NCBI GenBank assembly: GCA_905250125.1
Contig: CAJNOL010000344.1
Span: 64,924-128,923 of the forward strand
Origin: Rotaria sordida
Taxonomy: Eukaryota; Rotifera; Eurotatoria; Philodinida; Philodinidae
Direction: 5' to 3'
Length of the DNA stretch: 64,000 nucleotides
Made by a program: the position numbers and the translations under genes. The notes beneath the pieces were generated by a model, which saw only the letters and a list, made by a program, of their open reading frames with translations, made no database searches and was not told where the DNA came from. How positions within the stretch are numbered: position 1 is the first letter of the stretch; every line of letters begins with the position of its first letter. Below, one piece after another: positions 12,824-24,449 of this stretch.

Positions 12824-14217
12824 AAAATAATTACTGGTTTTTGTCTTTTTCTTTTTCTTTTGGAACTTTTTATATTTGTTCATTAATCATTGACATTGAT
12901 TTATTATTTAGTGTTTTAATAGACGTATATGGACGTATTTTTTAAACAAATGACTTTTTTGTCAATAAAATTTTTAATGAGATCTCGTCGTCAGGAATAC
13001 TTATGAGGAAATTACAACTATTGTAATCGGCTGTTCGAACTCATATTGGACCAATAAAGAAGACTAAAAAAACAATCTAAAAAAGTTTATCTTCATGAGC
13101 CTTTGAAGTCGCGTTATGACTGTTGTACGAAATGTTTAACACCATGTTTAAGTATTTACTGGAAACTCAAATAATGAAATTTTGCTTATAGATAGGTTTG
13201 ATGATCATTGGAATATTCTTTTATAGAGATATTAAGTTTTCATAAAATAGTCGTTTGTTAGAGACATGTCACAAAAATTAAGTTGACTTTAAAATCCAAT
13301 ATCTTGACAAAGGAACATTGTTTTTGGATGAAATTTTCAGATTATTCTTAGAGTCATTAGATCTATCTATGAGTAAAATTTCAGATCAAATTTCTGTTAT
13401 TGAATTTTTCAGTAAATACTCAAAAATGAGTTGAAAATTCAGTATACAAATTATAACTCGGCTGCAAAGACTCATGGAGACGAACTCTTTTAAACTTTTT
13501 CTACTGGTACCGAGTTCTTCTTGTAGATTCACCATGTCGTATAGATCTCTCAGGGAAAATTTCTCTTTATATCTATGTATATATACTGATTGTTTAAACA
13601 GTGCTCTACAGCTTGATTACGTTATTTTTGATAATTTTGTTCAGTTTGCTGTATTTATACAAAAAAAAAATCTTAGAGATTTCTTATTTTGATATAGTTG
13701 GATGAAGCATCATTAACACTACAAAACTATGTAGTTTTCATTTAGTTTACTTTTCATGTTGTACAGAAATCTTCTAAATTTCGAAAATCGATGAAACAAA
13801 TCTTTTGCACGCTCATATTTTAATGAGATTAAATTTTTTAATGATGAAAATTACTTCAAATTGGACTAAGTGATGATCTATTCAGCTATATATCAAAGAA
13901 AAAGAAAAAGCTCAGATGTTTTAAACAATCAAAATTCGTATAACGAACATTCGACAACTAGCCATGAAAAGATTTGCCAGAAAAATCATGAAGTCTATGA
14001 TAACAACAACAAAACAACTCCAATTAAGAATACGTATTTCAATATAAAAATGAATGGCCTATTGTTTAAACAAAACGAAAACTATATGATTTAGTATAGA
14101 GTGAATGACACCAACATCCAAAGTTTGATATAAATACATCAAACAGAAGACAGCTATCAAATATAATATAATCTAGCTGTATAACGAATAACTGGAAAGT
14201 TTTTAGACAATATGTTT
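12824..14217. other. intergenic, no gene recognised
   Basis: Sequence 3' of HSP70. The short open frames here, for example 13474-13692 and 13870-14094, have no recognisable domain and composition like their surroundings. I see no RNA gene. It is probably old repeat-derived sequence. Confidence 0.45.
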
Positions 14218-14620
14218 GTTCGCTTTTGATCCGCTAGAAAGTATTTCCGATGAGATTTTATGCTCTTTTCGAATATGATCTTAGGAATTTTGTGCCTATT
14301 TTTATTTAAGAATAGTGAAGGACTTTTTGAAAGACCTGAAAAATTATTTTTAATGGTGAATCAACAGAGCTTTGTTTACTCTATAAGACAAAATGCATTT
14401 TGTAGGGTAATTTCTGATCTACAAGCTGATATATAAATAAAGATCCCAACTTTTTAGTTTCAAATTGCAATAGTGGAAATATAAAAATCTCCCGTCCAAA
14501 CTAATTTTTTTTTTGGTTTTTCAAAGATTATTTCCGTACTCTCAAATAAAATTTCTCAGCCGATATTTGAAAACAGTATCCTAACTCATCGAAAATACTT
14601 TCTAGTGGATCAAAAGTGAA
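14218..14620. mobile_element. foldback/MITE-like element, copy 1 of a family
   Basis: Inverted arms at about 14218-14290 and 14520-14620. The left end TGATCCGCTAGAAAGTATTT is matched by the reverse complement of the right end with one or two mismatches per 20 bases, and the match continues inward more weakly. No coding frame. Internal sequence and arms resemble the element at 41405-42070 (shared blocks around the left arm, and around 'gctgatatat' and 'gcaatagtg'), so both belong to one non-autonomous family. Confidence 0.7.
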
Positions 14621-15248
14621 GAAACATCTTGTCTAATCCGATCCCCCGTTATTTTCTCTATATTTCATCAGTCTTTTATTATAACTCAGATCCATTTGCA
14701 ATTGTAACGATTGCCATTAATAAAACAATAGAGTTATTCTATAGTTTCATATGTTGCCTTAATTATAGATCTTTTAGATTGTACTTCGTCTTCAATTTCT
14801 CTGATCATCAAAAAAGAGAATGTAGCTCTCCCTGAATAGGGTACGGGTTGCATACTTTAATATAACAGCAAAAAATATATACATATATTTATTTAATACA
14901 AAGTTGAATATCTTTCATCGGCATTTTACTATTATCATATCAGCTGAAGAGATATACAACACTATTTCTGCTATCAAAATGTATATCTAAAGAGAAATTC
15001 TCCTTGAGCTTTCCACATGATACAATATTGTCAGTGTCATTACGTGTGATATATTCTAAGTAAACAATGAATTTTCTTATGTCTAATCACTGAATTTCAT
15101 GTGACCTTGTACATATGACAATGTTTAAAGGAATTATATGAAAAATAAAACATTTGTGATGCTATGATAACGAATTTCTTTTTTTTCTTTTTAAACAACA
15201 ACGTTGTAACAGAAAAACAAACAAGAAAAACAAATAAGTAGTACAAAA
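14621..15248. other. intergenic, no gene recognised
   Basis: Region between the foldback element and the 3' end of the RRP12-like gene. The part next to 15249 is presumably the RRP12 3' UTR. Nothing else can be supported. Confidence 0.4.
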
Positions 15249-18200
15249 TTATTTGTTTTTCAAACGTTTCACACTTTTCTTATGATAACGCTCTTTTGCG
15301 CCTAATTTTGCACCACGATTTGCACCTCGTTTAGCAGCACCAACAATTTGTTCAAATTGACCTTTAAATTTGCCTCGTTTTCTATTATAAAATAAATAAA
15401 TAAAAACAAAATAAAATTTAGAAATTTTTATTACCTTTTATTAAGAGAATTAAAATCAAGTTTTATATAAGCATATGGATCATGTTTATTAGCTACTTTT
15501 CGATCACCACCCGAACCACGCTATTCAAAAAGAAACAAATGATTATAAATTAATAATTGTTTGTTTTTATACCTTAGCTTTATATATATTTCCTGGTCGT
15601 TGTTGTTGTTGTTTAGATGATTGATTTAATGTTCGATGAATACCACCACCACCAGCTTAATAGAAGAAAAAAAAATATGTATATAAGAATTAAAGAATTT
15701 CCGTTTTCGTTAGAATTACTTCGATATTTTGAATGAACACTTTGACTTTGTTTATCATTAATTTGATAATCATCATCATCGTCACCATCATCATGATCAT
15801 CATCAAAAGTACGTTTACGTTTATTTTTTGTTCGTTGACTTAATGATAATGTTTCCATTAAACCTTTTAAATCTTCACGATTAAGATCATCTGCATCATC
15901 ATCATCGTCGTCATCATCTAATTTTTGTTGTTGATTTTCTTCATCGTCAATATCGATTACAAGACGACCATCAGGTGCTGTACGAAAATGTGAATTACGT
16001 CGTTTTGCTTTTATTGCTTGTTTCATAGCTTCAGTTTCACGTGTTGTTAATGGTTTTGTTGCTAAAATTAATAACAAGTTAAAAGAAGCGAACAAAAAAA
16101 AAACATTGAAAAGTCAAATATACCATAGATACTTCTTGCTGCTGTTGGTTCAGTTAAATCAATAGGATCATCACCTTGACTTTCTTTTATCCATAAAGCT
16201 GATTGTTGTCGTCGTCGTTTTGTACTTGCTGTTGTTCGTGTTGTTGCTATTGTTCGTACATCATCTATTCTATCAAGATTTTGTTCATTATCATCATCAG
16301 AATCATCAAGTAATTGATCAATAGTAAGTTTTGGTCGAACAGTAAATGTTGTTTCATTATCATCAACATATTCATCTTCATCATCTACTTTTGTTATAAC
16401 ACTTTGACCAATTGTTGATGTACCTTTACGACGTCGTTCTTTACGAATATGCATTTTATTTATATAAGATAATTGAGCATGGAAACTAGCTGGAAAAAGA
16501 TCACGTAATGTATCAAACCTGAAAAGAAAATGATTTTAATTTATTCGTTGATAAATATCAAAGTAATAGAAATGAGATTTTTTTTGTCTCTTCGTACGGG
16601 ATTTAAATCCTTACTTCTGAAGAAATTGTTTCATTGGAAGGTTTTTTTTCTGCAGCAAAAATGACTGAAAATTTCATGCGCTTTTAATATGATATCACTT
16701 TAGAAAATTAGATCAATATGATGATAGGATTTTATAATTCGCATGTGAACACACTATAAATGAACTTCACTATTACAGGATAAACTTCTTCAAATTTTAA
16801 TCCTGTTTTCAAAAGGAAAACAACAAATAGAAATAAGCGTAACACTTTGTTTTATACTGTCGCTTCTCACAAGAGGTGTTCATAGTAGCGCTGTAGTAGT
16901 AGGTTTCCAGTCGCGATGAATATCTATACTTTTTGTAAAATGGTTGTGCAGAATTTTAAGATAGAGACATGCCAAAATAACTTCAAGTATTCGTACTTCA
17001 AATTGAGATATTCAAGAAATTCATATTTATTTTTCATTATACGAGTATTCAAGACAATCACAAGTTTTTGTGGAGCATGATTTAAAAGAAGTGATTAAGT
17101 ATAAAGATAGAAACTTGAACCCTTCACAGGTCGTATATGAATAGAGCGTCTTGTACTAATGCTTAAACTACTTCATTGTTGCATTTCTGGAGAGAATGAT
17201 GAAGAGATATATCCCAAAATAGATAGAATAAAACAATCTCCCTGTGAGTAGTAACTGCATCGTGTTTTATATTTTAATCTTGCAAGGAGTATGCTAATAG
17301 CTTGATTTTTTTTAAAACTATTTAATCACAGAATCAAAAAAATTTCCATACGAACCCAAATATTTTGACTAGTTTTTGTAAGATTAATTTAAATTTTGAA
17401 CGAAATGTAAAATTATTTTCATCACGCATTATTGTTAATGAACGAGCCTTAAAAAAAAAGTTTAGCACAAATTCTATTAATTAAATAATTTACCAATTGT
17501 TCAATATATTTTGATAGAACAGTTGTATGAAGAATAATAAGTAAAACACGACAAAAACTTAAAGCTGATTGAACAACTTGTCTTTCTTTTGATTGAAGAA
17601 CAAGTATTAATGTTGATAAAAGTTCATCAACAATAGATCCAGCTAAATTTTCTCGAAATTCCAGACATAAACGACTTATAGCAAGTAATGTTGCTGATAA
17701 CATTGATGGTGAATGTGAACTAACAAGACCAGCCATAAGAAAATGAAAAAAACTTGTCAAAGAATCTAAAAATAATAAAAAAGAATAAATCTATATAAAT
17801 AAATTTTAAATATCACATTAAACGACTTTACCAATAAATGATTGTTCACCAAGTGATGTCCAAAAACGTGCACATTTAATTATAATTAAATAAGCTTCAT
17901 GTCTTGTTCGTCTATTAATTTCATGAAGACATTGAATAGCCTAGAATAAAGATAATTATTCAAATGATTATTCATTAAGATAAAGATTTTTCACAAATGT
18001 GTTCTAATAAATAATTGAAATTTTCTTCAAAAATCGTTGTTTTATAAAATTTAATTGGAAAAATTTCAAAAGTATATTGAAATTTAAAACAAAATCTTGT
18101 AGAATATTTCAATATCTATAGGGTGTACTTAAAAAAGTATTTGAATATCTCCATTATGCTTTAATCAAATTAGTTAATTCTTTTTTTTTCTAATCCACAG

Positions 18201-21200
18201 GAATATTAATGAGAACGGTAACAAATAATTAAAGCCTTTGGAGTTCATATTTTGCCCAATTAATAGGTGACCACTAGACTAGAACAAATTCGGAAGGATT
18301 CGTGTCCTTGTTATGTGTTGATTGAATTATTAAGTTTCTACTGAATCTACTTCCGTAGGAAACTGAGAACAATCCGAAAAGTCTGAAAGAGTAAAACAAG
18401 AAGTTCAGAGCAATTCGAAAAAATCTGTTGCAATTCGAAAAACCGTGCAAGTTGAACTTCATTGCTTCTTTTAATAGTACCTCACATTTTCAATAAAACT
18501 TTATTATTGAATTCTAACCTGAAACTTAATCCATTCAAAGTTCTCACGTACGAGAAAAGTCTCCTCAACTGATCAATTAGTTTTTAGTCGAGACTATGTG
18601 CATCATGTTGATTCTGACGAGCTATGAATATTCTGAGACGAGCTTCAACCTTTAGCTTATTCCTGCCGAGAGCCATGGTCTCCCAACAGGAAAACTCATT
18701 TTCAAATTTCGACTTGAAACTTTATCTAGACATAAACTTTAACAAGAATAGTTTGTTGTGAAAGTTTTAGATAATTTCATTATTCCTGTCCTAAGATAGA
18801 GCTATGATAAAAGCTGGTCTTTTACACTGCTCATGTACACCGATAGATTTGATATTCTTATTTCAGAAAAGGAGCAAATCAGAAGACTTGAAAATTTCAC
18901 AATAAACTATTCTCATTAAGATCTGTCTTTCGAATCGAAATTTGAAAATGAGTTTTCCTGCGAAATACCATGGCATTAACTTGTAAATTTGTAGCATCTC
19001 TGCAGCAATAAGTTAGGCGTCCGAGATCTTCTCAGAGTATTAACAGCTCATTAGGATCTACATGGTGCACATAGTTTCGACTCAAAAAACGATTAATCAA
19101 TGGAGCGACTTCTCTCATTAGACCAGCGTGTATAGAAAATTTCAGAACCATGGAATGTAGTCTCTTCAAGATATAAAGTTTTTAAAATCTGGTGCCTTCT
19201 CATAGATTTCGAGTACATTATATAAACTTCTCTCATCAGAATAAAAGAACTTGGATCTTTCCTCTATCACCAGAAAAAAGAATTAGCTGATTTGATTAAA
19301 GTACGATGTAGATATTCAAATTCTTTTTTTTTTTGGTAAGTGATTTTTAGGATATTCTATATATACTTGTGGAACAATTTGTTTAATTTTGATAATTGTT
19401 TGATTATTTGGCATATCAAGTAAACTTGAAATACAACGAAGTTGTGGCTAAAATAAAATAATAAATATTAAAATTTTCTCTAGTTCGTTTTTTCCTTTGA
19501 TAAAAAATACGAACTCCTTTTAAAGCTGATTGTGATTTTGTTAATGAATTAAGAAGATGTTCAAGTAATAAATTTGAACGACGTTCATCAATAAATTGTT
19601 GAATTGTTATAGTTGAACGTGAACATAATTCTTCTAAAATTCGATTCGATTTTTTCATAACACTTCGTTCCACATTTCCATTATTCTAAATATTTATATA
19701 TATTATATGTATATATATATATATATATCTTAATTTTTGTTTTCTTAATTACCACTGTAAATAATTGTTTTAATTTATCTTCTAATAATTCTAAACGTTT
19801 TTCATCCAAATATATTACTAAAGCCAAAACAATATCAAGTAAATAAGTCCTTTAAATAAATAAATAAATAAATAATCAATATTTTATTAAATTCTATTTC
19901 ATACAATGTTGTTTGATCAATTTCAGTATTTTGTATTTTTTCTAAAGATCTATCAAAAAATGTTTGACATAATGTATGATCAGTTATTGTTAAATAACGT
20001 TTTATTGTTTCATATACACTTTGTCGTACTGGATCACGTGAACGATTCCATTTTTCAGTTGTAAATAAATTAAATAAAAGTGGTAAATAATTTTTTGCAT
20101 ATTTTCCAATTTCTTGTCGATCAATTTCTAATTTAATAACAAGAAAAAATATGTTTTTTTTTTATTATATGAATTTATTAGATCAAATAAAATTTTTATT
20201 TTACCATTATCAGTTTTTGATATAAGATTTCTTAAACCAGCCAATAAATGTAATCTTAAATCTGGTCGTTTTGTTAATGATGTACCAATACCTTTTGCAA
20301 TTAATTTAAAACTTGTTGAAATATCTGTTGCATATGAACAATAACCAGGAAATAATGACCAAATTTGATCTTGTAATGTAAATAATACTGTTGAATTTAT
20401 TACATCACCTTTATCACGAAGATTCTCCGCTATAAAAAAAAAAGACACAATAATCATAAATTAAATCAATATTACGTAGAGGATATCTAAACTAGTGGCG
20501 AAAGTATTGTAATTTCTTATAAAAAGCTTAAAGAAACTTTCTCTTTTATATAGTCTCATAGTAAAAATCAATACTCTACATTTCTATGATATATGATCAT
20601 TCTTCAATTGATATTATAATAATAAAATTTCAATCAATTTTGCAGAAAAATCGGGAAAATTTTTTTCGCTTTTTTTTCGATCGTGTAATCCAGAATTCTC
20701 TGCGGGTCTTGGTTGTATATATTTAGGTTTTTTTTTGTTTGAAAGAGCATGTCAAGATGTAGAGCATGACAGCGTTCTTTTTTTGAATTAAGTTATGTTA
20801 CTATTGTATAGAAGAGTACTGTTATAATTAGAGCCCCATTTTTCGAGGCATTGTGTTTTTCTTCTCCTTAAAAGAAATAATTTAAGAAAAAAGGACTCTG
20901 TCATGCTCTCCATTCTGACATGCTCTTTCAAACAAAAAAAAAACAAATCAAGTATATGGAATGAACATCTACAGTGAATTTTGGGCTGCTAAATGAGTTA
21001 TTTTTGATCCTTGTTTATTGAATATCTCCTGAAAACATCATCATATATGACTGAAAATTTTATTATCGCCTCTTCACTGCAGTCCTAACATATCCTGAAA
21101 ACTTCATGCGATTTGAATGTATTTGATTCAAGATCGATTTTGGAATGTGGGTGGTCTTAAGTAAACTTCAGGATCTATCATTATGTGATTTTTTTGGTTA

Positions 21201-24200
21201 TTCCACTTAATCAAACAAAAGCTAGACGATCAAAACGATTTCAAACCATTGTATCATGCTGTAAACAAGTTCATGAATTCTTTGAATAAAGAAGAGTATA
21301 AAAAAATGAATGCAACTAACTGCGAATAATCAGCACGATTATTTTGAAGATTTAATAAAGTAAAAATTTGTTTCTGTATTTCTTTTCTATTCTATCGCTA
21401 CCACGTTTTTCAATATCGTAATGTATATAAACGACTAGGCATTAGAACAAAGAGAACATTCAGAAGATTGTTTTTACTATCCGATAATATAGAAAGTTTC
21501 TTTAAGCTTTTTATAAGAAATTAAAATATCTCGACCACTAGTTTTCGCATTCTTCGAAGTAAAACTAACCAGTTGTTTGTAATTGAAATGCAATTGGTAA
21601 AAAATAAGCAACAAAATGATTTAATTCCGTATGTGTTATATTATCACGTAATAATGGTAATAACCATGATTGTTCTAATTTAACATCATTTATTGTACCA
21701 GTTAAATTTAATGGAATAATTTGTAAAATATTTTTTGGTCCAAATACACGAATTGCTTTACCAACTGTTAAATCTAATTCAGCTAAAAATGAAAAATCTT
21801 TTGTTGAACGTAAACCAGATAGTGATGATAAACACTAAAGACAAACGAAAAATAATCAAAAGAAAAAAATTTTATTATGGTTTTTACATTTTGACAAAAT
21901 TCAAAATAATCTTTTCCCATTAAATCAAACATATCACCAAGTAAATGAAGTATATAATTCCATGATAATGTATATGCATATGTTAAACCATGTTCAACTA
22001 ATTGAAATAATTGTTTTAATAATGGATTTGTACGTAATGTATCAATTTGTGGTTTTAATATTGTTTTTATAATTGTCTAAATTTAATAAAACACTCTTTT
22101 TTATTTAAAAAAATAATAAAACAAAGGAAATATACTTTAAGAACATTTGTAGCTTTTGTATGTACTTGTTTATAAACAGAAAGAAGACATTCATTAATAC
22201 ATATTTCAAATAATTTTAAAATATAACTAAGACATGTTACAGAATCTGAACGATGAAAAGCACAATAAGCTCGACAAATACCATCTAACCATATGATCAT
22301 TTGTTGTTGATCATTTTTAGCTGGTTGACGTTCCAATAATGTCTAACATAAAAATAAAACAGATTATTTTTTTTATCATTCAAATAATACAAAATGTCAA
22401 ATTAAGTTACACAATGAATGATAACGGATAGTATAGATTAAATAGGACAAAATAGTTTTATTTTTATTCCTCTTAAAGTAGAATTTCAAATATTAATACT
22501 TACTCAATCATCAAAAAAAAAAAGTGATGCAAATTTTTTAATAACAATTTACTGAAATTTCAAATATGCTATAAAATTCTGCATGTTTTGATATTAGTTT
22601 CAGTATTTTAGAAGGGATTTTTGCGAGATAAATTTGAAAAATCTTTGACTGACAAGATAATGTGACCGATCTTTTTTATTCTGATACAATCTAATGGTTT
22701 TTACTCTTCAATTTAACAATCACACCAGTTTCTTCAGAATTAAATTCTACACATCTGATAACGTGTGAATGGCTATTTCATACATCAAATTTCGCTATCG
22801 AAAATATTTTTTCTGATATGTGTACAAAAATACTACTAGATTTTAGTTTCAAGGCTTTTTTTCATGAACAATAGTATCAAGAGCCTTAGAAAAGTCATAG
22901 AAGCAGAGACCATAAAATTCTATATCTATGGATACTAATTGCGTTATTTTTTGCATTCGTCTTGATGAGCAAAGACTTATACAAATTGATATATGTCTGC
23001 AGAAAATCAAAGATCACAGTTTGACAATTAAGTAGACGTTCATATTTTAAATTTTTCTTCAACCAGAAAAGCTTTTTTGATAAGTGAACGCAATAGTTCT
23101 CTATCGAATGACTACAAAAACGACTTTCTAAAGATGTAACAGAGTGATTCAAAACAAAGAAAATGATTTTATCCAATTTAATCTACACTGTTCGTTTCAT
23201 TAAGTATGAATGATGAGGAAAATTTTGCTGAAATAAAAATTTTCAGATCCTTAGTCCAATGAATTGAGATTCGAAGGATGATTTTTTATAAAAAAAGATG
23301 TGACGATATCAGAAGATTTTACGACTTTTTAATCGTTTGATACTATAGTTAAAACAACACATATTACTCTTCAAACTTTTAAGGCAAAGCAGATATAAAC
23401 AAGGTTAAGTATTCTTGGTTCAGGTTACTTGTACACCAAATAGTTGCGACTAGAAATACGCATTCTAATTCAAAGAAGTTTTCTCGCTTGAATTTCTGTA
23501 TTATGAAATGCTAACGATATTTTTAGAAATTGAAGACAATTTCTCTACAATATCGAATTCTTCATTCTAATCCTTAATCAAATAGAAATTGTTCACTTTG
23601 TTATTCATCTCTTTTTATTAGAGATTTGTACGATAAACTTTTCCGTAGCGTACATTTTTCTCATCATAACTCTACACTGCAGAGCCAAGTAGACTCAGTT
23701 GATCTGTAAGTTCTACTGCACATTTCTCTTACCACGACCCTATCCTAAACACCTCTACTGTTTATTAAATATCTACTAAGAATCAAAATTCAAATATTTG
23801 CTTTTTGCTTATATTCCATTATATGGATAACTCTTGTCAGAAAATTTTATGTTGTTTTAACAAACAGTTAACTATGCAACAAACCTAAACGTTGTCAATG
23901 CATGTGCGATTAATAGAAATTTTAAATAACAAGCTATCGCAGTCAATTCTAATACATAAAGTTTAGTCAATTATAGAAAATGATTAAGTGATAACATATG
24001 TATTAACTTAGATATATGTGTATGGTTTTTCTTGTCTGTTTCAACAAAAAAACTGATCTATGTTTACTTGAATAACTCGTGCATTAACTTGAATCATTGA
24101 TGCATTTGTTGCTGTTGTTCCTAAAGTTGTTTTTGAATATTGAGAAATTCGATCAATATCATGAGTTGTTTTTAATGGTTGTTGAATATCAATTGAAGAT

Positions 24201-24343
24201 GTTTGTGACGTTGATAATGATGATAAAAGTTGAAGTTTTGCAGCATCTCGATGTTTCGTTCGGGATGGGTTTGATGAACTTGCTCCATGTTTTTTCCATT
24301 TTGGAATAAGGTTATTATTACTTTTATGTAAACGTACTCTCAT
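15249..24343 (-). CDS. RRP12: RRP12-like ribosome biogenesis/export protein, N-proximal part missing
   Basis: Seventeen exons on the minus strand, in gene order: 24343-24068, 22342-22136, 22076-21888, 21834-21570, 20429-20205, 20127-19905, 19849-19753, 19685-19515, 19447-19367, 17940-17832, 17765-17494, 17447-17356, 16518-16124, 16061-15720, 15655-15573, 15520-15435, 15381-15249; 3246 nt, 1081 aa. RRP12 is a HEAT-repeat protein needed for pre-rRNA processing and nuclear export of pre-ribosomes. The NUC173-type core is clear (IWSLFPGYC, then KRPDLRLHLLAGLRNLISKT). So are the acidic Asp-run tail, an ARSIYATKPL block and a basic C-terminus with DPYAYIKL and KFKGQFEQIVGAAKRG. The first exon matches the RRP12 N-terminus (KWKKHG..SNPSRTKHRDAAK). 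About 300 residues of the usual N-terminal HEAT region are absent between exons 1 and 2, where a 1.7 kb intron lies. Protein length is below the roughly 1300 aa of the human homologue. Two donors use GTTCG. Confidence 0.9.
16519..17355 (-). other. RRP12 intron of 837 bp
   Basis: Long intron before the acidic-tail exon. It holds no coding sequence I recognise. A short block near 16660-16690 resembles part of the element at 21000-21130, so it may be old repeat sequence. Confidence 0.4.
18540..19135. mobile_element. foldback element inside an RRP12 intron
   Basis: Long imperfect hairpin: the arm at about 18585-18730 pairs with the arm at about 18930-19095. The best block is CATTTTCAAATTTCGA at 18707-18722 against its reverse complement at 18936-18951. 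Outer blocks (ACTATGTGCATCATGT and its partner near 19058-19075) extend the palindrome. It sits in the 1.43 kb intron 17941-19366 and explains much of its length. No open frame. Confidence 0.75.
20472..21560. mobile_element. 1.1 kb terminal-inverted-repeat element in an RRP12 intron
   Basis: The left arm at about 20472-20560 and right arm at about 21487-21560 are inverted copies. The core ATTTCTTATAAAAAGCTTAA (from 20510) is matched exactly on the other strand near 21502-21521. The element almost fills the 1140 bp intron 20430-21569. It contains a second, nested palindrome at 20727-20946. No transposase remnant was recognised, so it is non-autonomous. Confidence 0.8.
20727..20946. repeat. small nested palindrome (MITE-like)
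   Basis: Inverted arms of about 60 bp: TTTGAAAGAGCATGTCA near 20738-20754 and TGACATGCTCTTTCAAA near 20917-20933, followed by AGAGCATGACAG and its partner. The loop is about 95 bp. It lies within the larger inverted-repeat element, suggesting a later insertion into it. Confidence 0.75.
22860..23170 (-). mobile_element. relic of a non-LTR retrotransposon reverse transcriptase
   Basis: Reading the minus strand downward, an open stretch (23176-22895) includes FDFLQTYINLYKSLL. A frame change then leads to CFYDFSKALDTIVHE at about 22908-22864. This order matches the palm of LINE-type reverse transcriptases, where a helix of the type 'ldFL..i..sl' precedes motif A (F.DFSKAFDTV.H). The motif A aspartate is kept. 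Frames are broken and nothing downstream (such as the YADD box) was recognised. It lies in the first RRP12 intron, exactly where the N-terminal coding region is missing. Confidence 0.45.
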
Positions 24344-24449
24344 AGTTTAATCTTCAAAATAAAAAAAAATTACAAAAGCAAATTTCACGAATAAAGAAAA
24401 AAAACATTACAAATAATAAAGATAAAAAAAAAGGACACACAAGAAATTA
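24344..24449 (-). promoter_or_regulatory. 106 bp spacer between EXD3-like and RRP12 genes; candidate trans-splice site
   Basis: The upstream gene stops at 24450 and the RRP12 ATG is at 24343, same strand. On the minus strand the spacer is rich in T runs and ends in a T-rich tract followed by TTTTGAAG about 9 nt before the ATG, which looks like a 3' splice acceptor. Spliced-leader trans-splicing is known in bdelloid rotifers, so this could be the junction of a two-gene operon. There is little room for an independent promoter. This is inference from spacing and sequence only. Confidence 0.4.

Noticed and set aside
12659..12883. Thr-rich frame on the minus strand opposite the HSP70 tail
   Set aside because: It is the antisense of the GGT (Gly) repeat and has no independent support.
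13474..14094. Short + frames in the HSP70-RRP12 interval
   Set aside because: No domain, no splice context, no similarity to known families.
24097..24309. + strand frame opposite RRP12 exon 1
   Set aside because: Shadow of the minus-strand exon, which matches the RRP12 N-terminus.
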